From Streptomyces hygroscopicus (lineage in GTDB: Bacteria > Actinomycetota > Actinomycetes > Streptomycetales > Streptomycetaceae): DNA of 64,000 bases. The notes under the pieces are model-generated. The model was not told the origin of the DNA and searched no databases. It was given only the letters and a program-made list of their open reading frames with translations. The stretch lies in assembly GCF_026168105.1 (NCBI RefSeq), contig NZ_LBMW01000031.1, forward strand, positions 1 through 64,000, read 5' to 3'. The translations under genes were made by a program, and so were the position numbers. How positions within the stretch are numbered: position 1 is the first letter of the stretch; each line of letters begins with the position of its first letter. Positions 26,094 through 35,346 of this stretch are shown piece after piece.

Positions 26094-28064
26094 TCAACCC
26101 ACCCGTGCCCCCACCCCGGCTCCCATGACCTTCGCGTACTGCTCCCGCGCCTCCTGGTACCGCAGCAGCTCCGCGGCCACCGGGTCCAGGACCCGGGCCC
26201 GCCCGCACCCGGCTGCGGCCTCCCGCAGCCGCCTTTCCGCTTCGAGCCCATGGCGCCGGGCCGGTCCGCGCGCGGCCATCCTGCAGCTCCACTCGACGGC
26301 CGAGCCGCCGACAAGGCCGGCCAGGATCAACAGCGGCGGCACCCCGAGGTTCGACGACATGAACCCGAGGACCTGTCCCAACAGCCAGAGCACGCCGAGG
26401 ACTTGGAGGAGCGTCATTGACACCTGGGCCAGCACGGCGATGGGCCACCAGCCGGGCCGGGTTGACCGTCCCTCGGGTGCAGTGGTGCGCCCCGCCAACT
26501 CGTCCAACGCCTCCGGCAGTCCCTGCGCACCCCGTACCGCCGCCTCGCGCACCGCCTGGGCCCAAGGCACGGGCAGTCCGCTCGCCGCGCGGTCCGCCAC
26601 CGTCCGTACGGCCTGCTCGACGCGCTGTCGAGCGGTGACCTCCTCGTCCACGGGCGGTTGTACCGGCAGCCTCCCCGTGGAGGGTTCGCGCCGCTCCCGG
26701 TGCCAGCGCCACATCCGCAGCCAGGGCGTACCGCACGCGCGGTTGGCATCGCGCAGCCACGCGCGTTCGGTGGACTCACCCGCGGCGGTCGCGCCCACGG
26801 CGTCCGCGAGCCGCCCGGTGAACTCCTCCCGCGCCTCCTCGCTGAGCCCGGTGCGCCGCTCGGTCGCGTACACGGGCCGCAGCCGGGCCGCTGCCGCGTC
26901 CACATCTGCGGTGATACGGCGCGCCGCCGCCCCGCGCTCGGCCACGAACTGCCCCAGGGTTTCGCGCAGTTCCCCCACGCCGTCCCCGGTGAGCGCGGAC
27001 AGGGCGAGCACGGTCGCGCCCGGGTCGCCGTACTCGCCCAGGGCGATTCCGTCCCCGTCGAGCAGCCGTCGCAGGTCGTCGAGCACCTGTTCGGCGGCCT
27101 CCCCGGGCAGCCGGTCCACCTGGTTGAGGACGACGAACATCACCTCGGCGTGCCCGGCCAGGGGCCGCAGATAGCGCTCATGGAGGACGGCGTCGGCGTA
27201 CTTCTCCGGATCGACGACCCAGATGACCGCGTCCACGAGCGCCAGGATCCGGTCGACCTGTTCCCGGTGCCGCACGGCCGCGGAGTCGTGGTCGGGAAGG
27301 TCGACCAGGACGAGCCCGCGCAACTGCGATTCCGCGTCCGGGTTCGGCAGGGGGCGTCGGCGCAGCCGTGCCGGAATGCCGAGCCGGTCGATGAGCGGGG
27401 CGGCGCCGTCGCTCCAACTGCACGCGATCGGCGCGCCGGTGGTCGGCCGACGAACCCCCGTATCCGAAATGACCGCTCCGGCAAGTGCGTTGAAGAGCGT
27501 CGACTTGCCGCTGCCGGTGGCGCCCGCGATGGCGACCACGGTGTGCTCCGCGGAGAGCCTGCGGCGCGCGGCCGCCTCGTCCAGCACCCGTCCCGCCTCG
27601 GCGAGCGTGCGGCTGTCCAGCCGGGTCCGCGACAGTCCCACCAACTCGCGCAGCGCGTCCAGCCGCGGCCGCAGGGACGCCTCGTGCGCGAGGGAGGCGG
27701 GCTGCCGTACGGTCGAGCAGAGCGGCTCCACGAACGGGGCCGCCTCCTGCGCGACTGAGGTCGTCCCGGGCATCCGCCTGGCGATCAGCCCGTCGTCCCA
27801 GACGGCCCCGGAGGCGGTACGTTCCGCAGGGTCGCCACACGTCACGCACGCGTGCCGGGTGTCGTCCAACCGTGTCTCGGCCTCGGACCGCAATCCGCCC
27901 CCGGTCCGCCCCCCGCTCTCGGACCTCATCCGGCGCTCCGGGCGCCTCTCGGCCGTAGGCCTTCCCCCGGCCGTAGGCCTTCCCCGGGCCGCGGCGACCG
28001 ATCCGTCCGACGGCTCGTCCTCCGGGTCCTCGGCGTGCTCCTTGTGGCCAGTGACGGCAGTCAC
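26094..28064 (-). CDS. dynB: Membrane dynamin-like GTPase, DynB-like
   Basis: A 656-residue protein. A disordered charged N-terminus is followed by a G domain with P-loop GATGSGKST (about 181-189), switch TTGAP, DLPD and NQVD motifs. The stalk is helical and two TM segments lie near residues 540-600 (PGWWPIAVLAQ..., LGVPPLLILAGLVGG). The GTG start lies 4 nt after the upstream GTPase stop, within its AAGGAGAGG. In Streptomyces two co-transcribed dynamins, DynA and DynB, stabilise FtsZ ladders at sporulation septa, and the member with TM segments is DynB; the architecture here matches. Ortholog assignment is inferred from layout. Confidence 0.8.
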   Translation of the reverse strand: MTAVTGHKEHAEDPEDEPSDGSVAAARGRPTAGGRPTAERRPERRMRSESGGRTGGGLRSEAETRLDDTRHACVTCGDPAERTASGAVWDDGLIARRMPGTTSVAQEAAPFVEPLCSTVRQPASLAHEASLRPRLDALRELVGLSRTRLDSRTLAEAGRVLDEAAARRRLSAEHTVVAIAGATGSGKSTLFNALAGAVISDTGVRRPTTGAPIACSWSDGAAPLIDRLGIPARLRRRPLPNPDAESQLRGLVLVDLPDHDSAAVRHREQVDRILALVDAVIWVVDPEKYADAVLHERYLRPLAGHAEVMFVVLNQVDRLPGEAAEQVLDDLRRLLDGDGIALGEYGDPGATVLALSALTGDGVGELRETLGQFVAERGAAARRITADVDAAAARLRPVYATERRTGLSEEAREEFTGRLADAVGATAAGESTERAWLRDANRACGTPWLRMWRWHRERREPSTGRLPVQPPVDEEVTARQRVEQAVRTVADRAASGLPVPWAQAVREAAVRGAQGLPEALDELAGRTTAPEGRSTRPGWWPIAVLAQVSMTLLQVLGVLWLLGQVLGFMSSNLGVPPLLILAGLVGGSAVEWSCRMAARGPARRHGLEAERRLREAAAGCGRARVLDPVAAELLRYQEAREQYAKVMGAGVGARVG

Positions 28065-28068
28065 GCGG

Positions 28069-29673
28069 TCACCTCTCCTTCTGCAGTACGGACAGCGCTG
28101 CAATGAGTTCGGCCTGAGGCTCGGCGTGGACCTCGAGGGCGTCGAGGGGGGCCAGACGACGCTCGCGTTCCGTATGCAGGGCCCGGTCGAGGTATTCGGA
28201 GAGCAGCCGTGCGGCGCGGTCGCGAAGCCGCAGTGCCCGGTGTGCGCCGATCCGCTCGGCGAGCTCTTCGCCGGCCGCCTGCGCCCGGCGGCCGCCCAGA
28301 AGGGCCGTGGCGACGAGAGCGGCCACCACCTCAGTGTCCGGGGCAGTGCTCCTGTCGAGGTCACGCGACTCTTCCTCGGCGTACTCCTCGAGGACGCGCC
28401 GCCAGCGTCGTACGGTCATCCCGATGCGGTGCTCGGCGCTCTCCAGGGTCGGGTCACGGTCCGCCAGTCCCGCAGCGCCCGCCGCGGGTTCGCGCCGCCA
28501 GGCTTCGTCAATGCGCTCGTCGGCGGCTGTGACGGCGCACAGCAGAAGGACGCCCAGATTCTCGACGAGGGCGTCCAGCAGTTCACCGGCACTGCAGTCC
28601 AGGGGGTAGCTGCGCCATCGCTTCAGAGCGTCGCCGGCGAGGACGGCACCGGCCTTCAAAGACCTGCGCACGCGCGCGTACTCACTGTCGTAGGCCGTGT
28701 CGACGGCCGAGGTGAGCCGCAGCGCCGCCGCGTACTGGGCGGCGGCTGCCCCGGCCAGCTCGGGCATGCGGGACTTCAGGGAGTCGAGAACGCCATTGGC
28801 CGTACGGAGCGCGGCGGCCTCCCGGGCGGCTGGGTCGTGCACCTGGTGCGTGAGCCAGGTGAGCAGGGGCGCGACCGCCGTCGTGGGCAGGAGTCCCCCT
28901 CCCCAGGCGGACTCGGGCAGCTCGGGCACGGTGAAGCGGGGCACGTCACCCAGCCCGGCCTTGGTGAGCAGGGCGCCGTACTGCCGCGACACCTCGGAGA
29001 CAACCTGGTGCGGTACCCGGTCGAGCACGGTGATGAGGGTCGCCCGGTGCTCCTTCGCGGTGCGCAGCAGGTGCCACGGCACGGCGTCGGCGTACCGGGC
29101 GGCGGTGGTGACCAGGATCCAGATGTCGGCGGCGCTGATCAGCTCGGCGGCGAGGATCCGGTTGCCCGCGACCAGCGAGTCGATGTCGGGAGCGTCGAGC
29201 AGGGCGAGCCCCGGCGGAAGGGTGTCGGCGGTTTCGATGCGCAGCACCCGCTCCTCGCGCCCGATGCCGTGCAATTCGTCGCCGGGGTCCTGATGGGGCA
29301 CCCACACACGCGTGAAATCGGGCAGGATGCGCATACCGCTGAACCAGTGGTGGTCCTCGGGATGGCAGACGAGGACCGGCGTACGAGTGGTGGGCCGCAG
29401 CACACCCGCCTCGCTGACCTTGCGTCCCACAAGGGAGTTGACGAGGGTCGACTTGCCGGCGCCGGTGGATCCGCCGACGACGGCCAGCAACGGTGCTTCA
29501 GGCTCCCTCAGCCGGGGCACCAAATAGTCGTCGAGCTGCGCAAGGAGCTCGTCGCGGTTGGCACGCGCGCGTGGAGCCCCGCTCAGGGGCAGCGGGAAGC
29601 GTGCGGCGGCAACACGGTCGCGCAGAGCGGAGAGTGTGTCGAGCAGCTGAGGCCGTACGTCCAAGGTCACCAC
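28069..29673 (-). CDS. dynA: Dynamin-like GTPase, DynA-like
   Basis: A 534-residue GTPase without TM segments. The P-loop GGSTGAGKST lies near residues 67-76; RPTTRTP (switch I), LDAPDID (G3) and TVLDRVP (G4) follow. The remainder is helical and Ala/Arg/Glu-rich, as in bacterial dynamin stalks. It is the first gene of the pair, and its terminal codons form the ribosome-binding site of the second. The start is uncertain: GTG 29673 and GTG 29670 are adjacent and neither has a clear Shine-Dalgarno sequence. Confidence 0.78.
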   Translation of the reverse strand: MVTLDVRPQLLDTLSALRDRVAAARFPLPLSGAPRARANRDELLAQLDDYLVPRLREPEAPLLAVVGGSTGAGKSTLVNSLVGRKVSEAGVLRPTTRTPVLVCHPEDHHWFSGMRILPDFTRVWVPHQDPGDELHGIGREERVLRIETADTLPPGLALLDAPDIDSLVAGNRILAAELISAADIWILVTTAARYADAVPWHLLRTAKEHRATLITVLDRVPHQVVSEVSRQYGALLTKAGLGDVPRFTVPELPESAWGGGLLPTTAVAPLLTWLTHQVHDPAAREAAALRTANGVLDSLKSRMPELAGAAAAQYAAALRLTSAVDTAYDSEYARVRRSLKAGAVLAGDALKRWRSYPLDCSAGELLDALVENLGVLLLCAVTAADERIDEAWRREPAAGAAGLADRDPTLESAEHRIGMTVRRWRRVLEEYAEEESRDLDRSTAPDTEVVAALVATALLGGRRAQAAGEELAERIGAHRALRLRDRAARLLSEYLDRALHTERERRLAPLDALEVHAEPQAELIAALSVLQKER

Positions 29674-29979
29674 ATGTGAAGAATGCCCAATTTTGGGTGA
29701 TTTATGAAGCATATGATGGTGTCTGCGCGCCGATAGGACACATGGGACGGAAGGGGCGACTGGGACGCAGGCATAACGAGTGCACAACACCCGGGGCGCG
29801 GGGCGCCAAAAGCGATGCACGATTCGCACCTGCCTGCGATTATCGGACCGCTTCACTGAACCTCCACATCGAGCCACGGAGGCGAAGCATCAGGGACAAG
29901 GACCCGGGAGCCCTATCCTTGTCCCCGGCAAGGTCACGGATCAGCCCACACCCGGGCACCACGACAGGCCACCACACCG
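29674..29979. other. Divergent promoter region between dynA-like gene and tRNA-Arg
   Basis: About 306 bp, A/T-rich near 29690-29720. It should contain the promoters of the GTPase pair and of the tRNA. No other gene seen. Confidence 0.5.
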
Positions 29980-30055
29980 GCCCCCGTAGCTCAGTGGATA
30001 GAGCAGGCGCCTTCTAAGCGCTTGGCCGCAGGTTCGAGTCCTGCCGGGGGCGCCA
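29980..30055 (+). tRNA. tRNA-Arg (anticodon TCT), CCA encoded
   Basis: A complete cloverleaf: acceptor GCCCCCG/CGGGGGC, D-arm GCTC...GAGC, anticodon stem GGCGC/GCGCT with loop CTTCTAA (anticodon TCT at 30013-30015), T-arm GCAGG-TTCGAGT-CCTGC, discriminator G and encoded CCA. It reads AGA codons, rare in this GC-rich genome. Its 3' end is the att site of at least one integrated element (see repeats downstream). Confidence 0.97.
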
Positions 30056-30060
30056 CTGAG

Positions 30061-30086
30061 AGCCCTCCCCGCGGGAGGGCTTTTTT
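30061..30086 (+). terminator. Terminator of tRNA-Arg
   Basis: Stem AGCCCTCCC/GGGAGGGCT with a 3-nt loop and a T6 tail, 5 nt after the tRNA. Confidence 0.9.
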
Positions 30087-30229
30087 GCTGGTCAGAGTGG
30101 GTGATGCTCGGCACGAGTCAGCCCCGGACACCCCCTTGATGATCAAGGGAAGACTCCGGGGCCGTCCGGCTGTCACCGGGTTTTTGCGGGTGGCCGTGTC
30201 GAATGCGTGTCCAAGTTCTGGGCCGAGGG

Positions 30230-30343
30230 TCAGTCGGCGGACGGCCGCTCGTGGAGATCTCCGGCAGCTTCAAGCCGCCTCTTCAGGTCGGGCAGCTGGC
30301 CCTCGATGCATCGGGCGTAGGCCGCAAGGAGCACGGCAACGTT
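30230..30343 (-). pseudogene. 3' fragment of a tyrosine integrase, copy 1
   Basis: The minus strand reads VAVLLAAYARCIEGQLPDL, KRRLEAAGD and so on to a stop at 30230. This is the extreme C-terminus of a phage or ICE-type tyrosine recombinase, including the Tyr of the LL-x-x-YA motif. Upstream homology ends abruptly near 30343 where unrelated sequence leads to the acetyltransferase gene. Confidence 0.7.
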
Positions 30344-30396
30344 CCTGCACCCCAGTTATCCTGCCTTGTCCTGAACAAGTCAGGGAGGCCCCCACC

Positions 30397-30936
30397 ATGA
30401 GCAGCACCACGCCCTTTCCCGAGCGGATCGAGCTCTCAGGGGAGGGGCTCGTTCTCCGCGACTGGACGGAGACGGACCTGGCCGCGATGCCGGAGCTGTT
30501 CGATCACCCCGACATCGCGTACTGGACACCGATCGTCTCCCCCTTCGACGAAGCGGCCGCCCGCGCACGACTGGACCGGGATCGGCAGCTGCGAGCGGAG
30601 GGCACGACCATCCTGCTCGCCATCACCGTCGACGGCGGCGCACCGCTCGGCGAGGTGATGCTACGGCGTATCCCCGAGGGCACAGAGCTCGGCTATGCGG
30701 TCGGCCCGGCGCACCGCGGCCAGGGACTGGCGGCGCGGGCGGTGCGGGTGATGGCCGCGTACGCCTTCGAGCAGCTGGGCGCGGAGCAGGTGATCCTGGA
30801 GCTGGAGGCCGAAAACGACGCCAGCGTCGCCGTGGCCACCAAGGCGGGCTTCAGACTGCTCGACGTGCCGCTGATCAGGGGTGAGGAGAAGGGGCGGCCC
30901 TACGCCCTGCAGACGTGGGGTCTGAACCGCTCATGA
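30397..30936 (+). CDS. GNAT-family N-acetyltransferase, RimJ/RimL-like
   Basis: A 179-residue GNAT of the RimL type: LVLRDWTETDLAAMPELF at the start, TELGYAVGPAHRGQGLAARAV for acetyl-CoA binding, and LELEAENDASVAVATKAGF at the end. The target may be a protein N-terminus or a small amine; not deducible. AGGGAGG precedes the ATG. It lies between the two integrase-fragment repeats, so it is probably cargo of a former integrative element. Confidence 0.86.
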   Translation: MSSTTPFPERIELSGEGLVLRDWTETDLAAMPELFDHPDIAYWTPIVSPFDEAAARARLDRDRQLRAEGTTILLAITVDGGAPLGEVMLRRIPEGTELGYAVGPAHRGQGLAARAVRVMAAYAFEQLGAEQVILELEAENDASVAVATKAGFRLLDVPLIRGEEKGRPYALQTWGLNRS

Positions 30937-31327
30937 TTGACCCGCCCTACGCCCCACTGGAGCCCTGCCCACATCCGGATCTGTTCGACATCTGACATCC
31001 GCGTCTGACAACAACGGCAGTGGTCGTGAACGGCCTTGAGCTACCTCTCATGACCTACGCCTCCCCAAGTCCACACGGCTGAAGGCGCAATGGACCGAAC
31101 TCCTGAAGCGGGTGTCGCAAGACGGCATCCTGCTGCGGGAGGAGAGAGAAGGGTTGATCAGGAGGTGTCTCCTCCCGACATGGCCCTTCGCTGGTTCAGG
31201 TGCTGTCCCATACATGCACGTGCCGATGTGCCCTACGAGTGAATCCAGCCGTTCGTTGATTGGCAGCCGACGTGACAGCGGGAAGGCCATTCTGAACACC
31301 GGACAAGTGACGGGCAAGGAGCGCCCT
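30937..31327. other. Intergenic, no gene recognised
   Basis: About 390 bp between two plus-strand cargo genes. Codon bias is weak in all frames and no ribosome-binding site precedes the open frame that starts at 31112. Possibly decayed DNA. Confidence 0.4.
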
Positions 31328-31648
31328 ATGCCGAAGTTCCTCATCCAGTCCACCTACACGCCCGAGGGGACGAAGGGCTTGCTCGAGGAAGGCGCAAGTG
31401 GCCGCCGCGCCGCTGTCGAACAGGTCGTCGCCGGCCTCGGCGGGACAGTCGAGGCCATGTACTTCGCCTTCGGAGAGGACGACCTCGTGTGCATCCTCGA
31501 CCTCCCCGACCCAGTCTCCATGGCCGCCGTAAGCCTCAGCGTCAAGGCCAGCGGAGCGCTCCACACCCGAGCCACTCCCCTCCTCACCCTCGACGAGATC
31601 GACGAGGCTGCCCGCCGGCAGGTCACCTTCCGCCCTCCCGGCGCGTAA
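31328..31648 (+). CDS. GYD-domain protein
   Basis: A 106-residue single-domain protein. MPKFLIQSTYTPEGTKGLL, then VEAMYFAFGEDDLVCILD and LSVKASGA, match the GYD family, a ferredoxin-like dimer of unknown biochemical role often found in Actinobacteria. AAGGAG lies 8 nt before ATG 31328; longer in-frame starts lack homology. It sits between the integration repeats. Confidence 0.82.
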   Translation: MPKFLIQSTYTPEGTKGLLEEGASGRRAAVEQVVAGLGGTVEAMYFAFGEDDLVCILDLPDPVSMAAVSLSVKASGALHTRATPLLTLDEIDEAARRQVTFRPPGA

Positions 31649-31800
31649 GCCAAGACGGCCTGGCCCGGGAGAGCCCGCCAGACGCGTCACAGACCGTGCG
31701 GGCAACCCAGCGAGCAGGGGCGCCCGGTGGAGACGGCGGACATCATGGTGCCCGCCGTTCACTGCAAGATCGTCTATGTGATCCCGATCAACCGTCACTA

Positions 31801-31900
31801 GCCTTGCCGGCGCCGCCTGTCGAAAGCCTTGCCGGCGCCGCCTGTCGAAAGCCTTGCCGGCGCCGCCTGTCGAAAGCCTTGCCGGCGCCGCCTGTCGAAT
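31801..31900. repeat. 25-bp tandem repeat, four copies
   Basis: GCCTTGCCGGCGCCGCCTGT plus CGAAA, repeated four times; the last copy ends CGAAT. Each unit has GCCGGCGCC, a near-palindrome. It directly precedes the second tRNA 3'-end copy (31962). Such direct repeats beside an att site can be recombinase arm-binding sites. Confidence 0.9.
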
Positions 31901-31961
31901 GCGTGCCTAAGACCGGTCGAGCAGATATGTGACACCCGACCCGCAAAGCGGCGCTTGACCA

Positions 31962-32275
31962 CAGGTTCGAGTCCTGCCGGGGCACCGGTTTCTGCCCTCC
32001 CCGTTGCCCCCTCAGGGAGGGCTTTTTGCTGGTCAGAGTGGGCGATGCTCGGCACGAGTCAACCCCGGATACCCCCTTGATGATCAAGGGAAGACTCCGG
32101 GGCCGTCCGGCTGTCACCGGGTTTTTGCGGGTGGCTGTGTCGAATGCGTGTCGAAGTTCTGGGCCGAGGGTCAGTCCGCGGACGGCCGCTCGGGGAGATC
32201 TCCGGCAGTTTCAAGCCGCCTCTTCAGGTCGGGCAGCTGGCCCTCGATGCATCGGGCGTAGGTCGCCAGGAGCAC
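31962..32275. repeat. Direct repeat copy 2: tRNA 3' end, terminator and integrase 3' fragment
   Basis: Begins with 21 bases identical to the T-arm and acceptor end of tRNA-Arg (CAGGTTCGAGTCC and on to GGGG), then a terminator hairpin (31994-32027), then about 240 bp nearly identical to 30087-30345. No 5' half of a tRNA is present, so this is a displaced att-type core, not a tRNA gene. Confidence 0.85.
31994..32027 (+). terminator. Hairpin with T-run after the displaced tRNA 3' end
   Basis: GCCCTCCC/GGGAGGGC stem with a 13-nt loop and TTTTT. It is the counterpart of the genuine tRNA terminator at 30061. Confidence 0.7.
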
Positions 32276-32385
32276 GGCGACACTGTTCCCGGCCCACTCC
32301 GCCACCTGGGCGGGCGGGATTGCGTCGTTGAGCCACTTCGTCAGCCGCGTGTTCCGGTTGTCGTACACGCCGCCCGGTCGGCGAC
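32171..32385 (-). pseudogene. 3' fragment of a tyrosine integrase, copy 2
   Basis: Reads VYDNRNTRLTKWLNDAIPPAQ, VAEWAGNSVAVLLATYARCI and to the stop at 32171. It is longer than copy 1. Catalytic features are spoiled: the usual LRH is NRN and the GH before SV is GN, while the Tyr survives. A frameshift separates this piece from an upstream LPPHVFESPTGRR segment. It is a dead remnant. Confidence 0.78.
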
Positions 32386-32700
32386 TCGAAGACGTGCGGC
32401 GGCAGCACGGCCTTGCGCGCACCGCGCCAGGCCCGACGGATGAGGGAACCGGCGAGGATGCCGTCCGACTCCCCCTGGAAGAGCAGATCACCCGGCCGGA
32501 GCTGTTCGGGGATGACGCAGACGCCAGCCTAGGCAGGTAGACCTCAGTGTGCCCCTGACTCGTGTGGAAAAACCACAGGTCGCCTGGATCCCGGAAGGGT
32601 TGAGCTCATAGCCACGGACCCCAGCGAGTACCAGGCGGCAGTGCCGATCCTGGCCGCGTACCTCGCGAAGATCGAGCGAGCAGTTCACCGGACCCGTTGA

Positions 32701-33309
32701 TCACGCGGGTTCCCAGCGCCATCCGTTGTTGTTCCGGCAGACGATGGGGTCGCCTTCACCATCGACGCCGCTCATCCCGTGGTCAGAATTGCGACAGTAC
32801 TCGCCAGGGCGGTAGCAGCCGCCACTGTTGGTGGTCGGGTAGCAGCTGCCGCGGGCGGAGCCGCCAGAGCCGGAAGAGCCGCCTGATCCGCTGCCGCCGA
32901 CAGAGGTGTAGCCGCCTCCTGACGTGCTGGAGGAATCGCCGCTTCCACCCGAAGTGCCGTTGTCGGCGTTGGCGCTCGTCGGCGTAGGTGTGGGAATGGG
33001 CTTAGGTGGCGGAGTGGGCGTAGGTGTCGGAGTGGGCGTCGGCGCGGGTGTGGGAGTGCGTGGCGGTGTCGGGTGGGTGGGTATGGGGGTTGATGTCCTG
33101 ACCGTCGGGGTCGGCGAGGGACTGGTGCTGTGGCTGGTGCTGGTTCTCTTGGCGGCGACGCCGGCCACACCCGCGATGATGAAGATCACGACGATCACGC
33201 CCAGACACCCCAGGCAGCCGATAAGCCCCTTGTTCGGCTTCTTCTGTGCCGGCTGCGGCGGCACCCACTGAGGCTGCGGCTGAGTAGGCGGTTGCGGCGG
33301 ATACGACAT
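32701..33309 (-). CDS. Membrane-anchored protein with Pro/Thr stalk and small Cys-rich C-terminal domain
   Basis: A 202-residue protein. A Pro/Gln-rich cytoplasmic start, a TM with CLGCLGVIVVIFIIAGVAGV (about 31-50), a long PTPTP stalk (about 60-105), a Gly/Ser linker and a C-terminal module of about 45 residues with four cysteines (SCYPT, GGCYRPGEYC, IVCRNNNGWRWEP). The last part resembles the DUF3761-like module that recurs on actinobacterial surface proteins. Probably a wall-spanning protein that displays the Cys module; function unknown. A G-rich site precedes the ATG. Confidence 0.72.
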   Translation of the reverse strand: MSYPPQPPTQPQPQWVPPQPAQKKPNKGLIGCLGCLGVIVVIFIIAGVAGVAAKRTSTSHSTSPSPTPTVRTSTPIPTHPTPPRTPTPAPTPTPTPTPTPPPKPIPTPTPTSANADNGTSGGSGDSSSTSGGGYTSVGGSGSGGSSGSGGSARGSCYPTTNSGGCYRPGEYCRNSDHGMSGVDGEGDPIVCRNNNGWRWEPA

Positions 33310-33749
33310 GGAGAATCCCCCCGATGCGCGCGAACTGGCAATGTGGAGGAAGTGTGACAGGGGATCGCAGATTATGTGACCAATCTGATTGAGATTCATA
33401 AATAACGAAGTGGCCCACTCCCTGCCGAAGGTGAGCGGGCACAGGCGGAACAGGTTCAACGGAGGCTGCGATACGCGGCGGTGAGGAGCAGGCCACCCAA
33501 CCGCCCTGTGGTGCCCGCAGCTGGAGCAGACGACGCCGAGCGTGCCAAGCCCGGGCTGGACTGCGGTGTGCACGTGTAGTGGGGTCGAACCCCTGCAGGG
33601 CGTGCAGTCGCCGGGCGACGGGGCAGAGTCAACCACGGTCAACGACGGTTCGGGCCAGTCAAGATGCGCCGGTGACGTGCGGAGACTCCAAAGCCAGACC
33701 GACCTGGTTGTCGAGACTGCTTCTGATCTTCGCCCTTACAAAGCAGTGA
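33310..33749. other. No gene recognised
   Basis: About 440 bp upstream of the stalk protein gene. Open frames lack starts and codon bias. It contains the promoter of the stalk gene and decayed sequence. Confidence 0.4.
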
Positions 33750-34130
33750 TCATTCGCCATCCTTGCCGTGGAGCCATGCGGCGACGTCGAGGACCCGCAG
33801 CGCGCTGATGTCCTTGCCGATCTGAGCCCGATCCCGGACCTGTTCGAGGTGAGACACGAGCTTCCGTTGGTCACTGCGAAGCGCGGTGCGCACATCGGAC
33901 CAGAAGGTCAGGTCCATCGCTGGACGCTTGAAGACCTTCTTGATCACTGAATCGTAGACAGGCAGGAGGCGTGGACGCTTGCGGGCGAGCAATTTGCCGG
34001 CACCGACAGGGCCGATGCCGTCGACCTCGCGCAGGCATGTCCAAAGCTTCCATGCTGGACTGTCCTTGGTGATGTGCGTCGGCTCCGCATCGACGAGGTC
34101 GGTCTCAGCCGCCGTGTGCCGGATGTGGAT
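33750..34130 (-). pseudogene. 5'-truncated DUF6308 protein
   Basis: An open frame without an acceptable start reads DSPAWKLWTCLREVDGIGPV then GAGKLLARKRPRLLPVYD and, near the end, DISALRVLDVAAWLH. This is the C-terminal two thirds of the DUF6308 family (HhH-like GIGPVGAGKLL segment), whose function is unknown. The N-terminal part is missing; the frame is closed upstream by a stop overlapping the neighbouring gene end. Probably inactive. Confidence 0.65.
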
Positions 34131-34132
34131 CT

Positions 34133-34654
34133 CTAAATCTCACGCTCGGCCTGCCGTGCTGCTTCAATGAACGAGTCGACCGAGGCCAGGTAGGCGTCAA
34201 CGGCCCGGCGGAAACTCTGGGCCTGGCGTATGTCTTCCTGGACGGCGATGAGACGGCCGTACGCCTCGCCGGAGGCCGCGTGGACTGCGTTGGCCGCCGC
34301 TATCGGCTCGGGGCGGCACTCCAGAGAGACGACGGACAGGGAACGCAGGAAGGGCCCGTAGGAGTCCCGCAGTTGGTCCCGGAGCTCTGTGAGGGATGCC
34401 AGTCGTTCCTCTTGGTCTTCTTCCTTCAAGTACTTGGGGATTCTGCGGTACAGGATCCCCATTTCATTGGCCTGCTGGATGAAGTCCAGCTGTGTGGCTC
34501 TGCGTGCCTCGCGCTCCCGAGCGATGTGCGCGGCTTCGGCGGCGGCTTGGGCTTGGACGCGAGCGGCTTGCGCGTTGCCTCTGCTGGTCACCCAACTGGC
34601 GACCACCGCTGTGGTAGCGGTCAGCAGGGCCACCCACAAAGCGCCGTTGTCCAT
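34133..34654 (-). CDS. Small membrane-anchored coiled-coil protein, unknown function
   Basis: A 173-residue protein: an N-terminal TM (ALWVALLTATTAVVASWVTS), a long Ala/Arg/Glu helix (about 30-60), then helical segments ending in a charged tail. I do not recognise a named family, though similar proteins are common in Streptomyces. There is no clear ribosome-binding site before ATG 34654. Its stop overlaps the open frame of the truncated DUF6308 remnant. Confidence 0.6.
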   Translation of the reverse strand: MDNGALWVALLTATTAVVASWVTSRGNAQAARVQAQAAAEAAHIAREREARRATQLDFIQQANEMGILYRRIPKYLKEEDQEERLASLTELRDQLRDSYGPFLRSLSVVSLECRPEPIAAANAVHAASGEAYGRLIAVQEDIRQAQSFRRAVDAYLASVDSFIEAARQAEREI

Positions 34655-34943
34655 GACGCACAGTGTGTGTGACACCGACCAACATGCACAGAGGGCGCCG
34701 GTTCTTGGGCTCGCTCGGCCGGGGCAAAGGGCGGGGCGGCGGTCTGTGCGCCCGTGCGGTGCCCCCGGCCTTGGTGGCTGCAGAGCCCCTGGGACGGCAC
34801 AGCAGGGAAGACCATTTGCACGAGAAGTGCCGCTGCTGCCGCCGGCCACCTCAGGCAGGCGCGGCGGGACAGTGGGACACCGCCTGCTCAGGGTTTTCCC
34901 CCTGCCTCAAGGGCACTCGGCCAGTGAGTGCGGAGGTACTGAG

Positions 34944-35117
34944 ATGAGTGCTGGAGAGAAAGCCAAGGCAAAGGCCGAACAGGTTGTAGGAAAAACTGTG
35001 CGAAAGGTGGCCCACGCGGTACACAAAGATACCCTCGCAGCAAAGGGTGCCGCCCTCGAAGCGCGGGGCAAGATGCGGGGCGCGAATGAGAGGACCAAGG
35101 ACTCCTTCAAGCGCTGA
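34944..35117 (+). CDS. CsbD-family stress protein
   Basis: A 57-residue, highly charged protein (MSAGEKAKAKAEQVVGKTVR, then AALEARGKMRGANERTKDSF) of the CsbD family, general-stress proteins of unknown mechanism. CGGAGG lies 7 nt before the ATG. It stands alone inside the scarred region. Confidence 0.8.
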   Translation: MSAGEKAKAKAEQVVGKTVRKVAHAVHKDTLAAKGAALEARGKMRGANERTKDSFKR

Positions 35118-35346
35118 CAATGCTGACAATGTCGTGACATCGAGACACCGTGGGCGCGTGGCGCTGAACCGCTTGGAGGGCGGTGGCCTCGTGCCAGGGA
35201 GCGCAACAGGAGTTGTCCGCGTCCTCGTGCGGTGGGCGCTCGGCACACCTCCGACACAGTGTGTGCCGCCGGCGCCCTCTGACGAACTCCGCCGCAGGTC
35301 AGAGAGCCATGCAGGGTGATCGGCGCAATCACTCCGGAGCAATGTG

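Larger units (their letters stand above)
30028..30345. repeat. Direct repeat copy 1: tRNA 3' end, terminator and integrase 3' fragment
   Basis: This segment (T-arm of the tRNA through the integrase fragment) is repeated with about 90% identity at 31962-32275. The pattern of tRNA 3' end, hairpin and integrase tail is what a tRNA-targeting integrative element leaves at its att site. Confidence 0.85.

Noticed and set aside
31801..31900. CRISPR array
   Set aside because: The four 25-bp units are directly adjacent without spacers, and no cas gene is present.
32600..32700. Short plus-strand frame ending AYLAKIERAVHRTR as a possible excisionase or small gene
   Set aside because: No start codon with ribosome-binding site and no helix-turn-helix pattern; likely decayed cargo.
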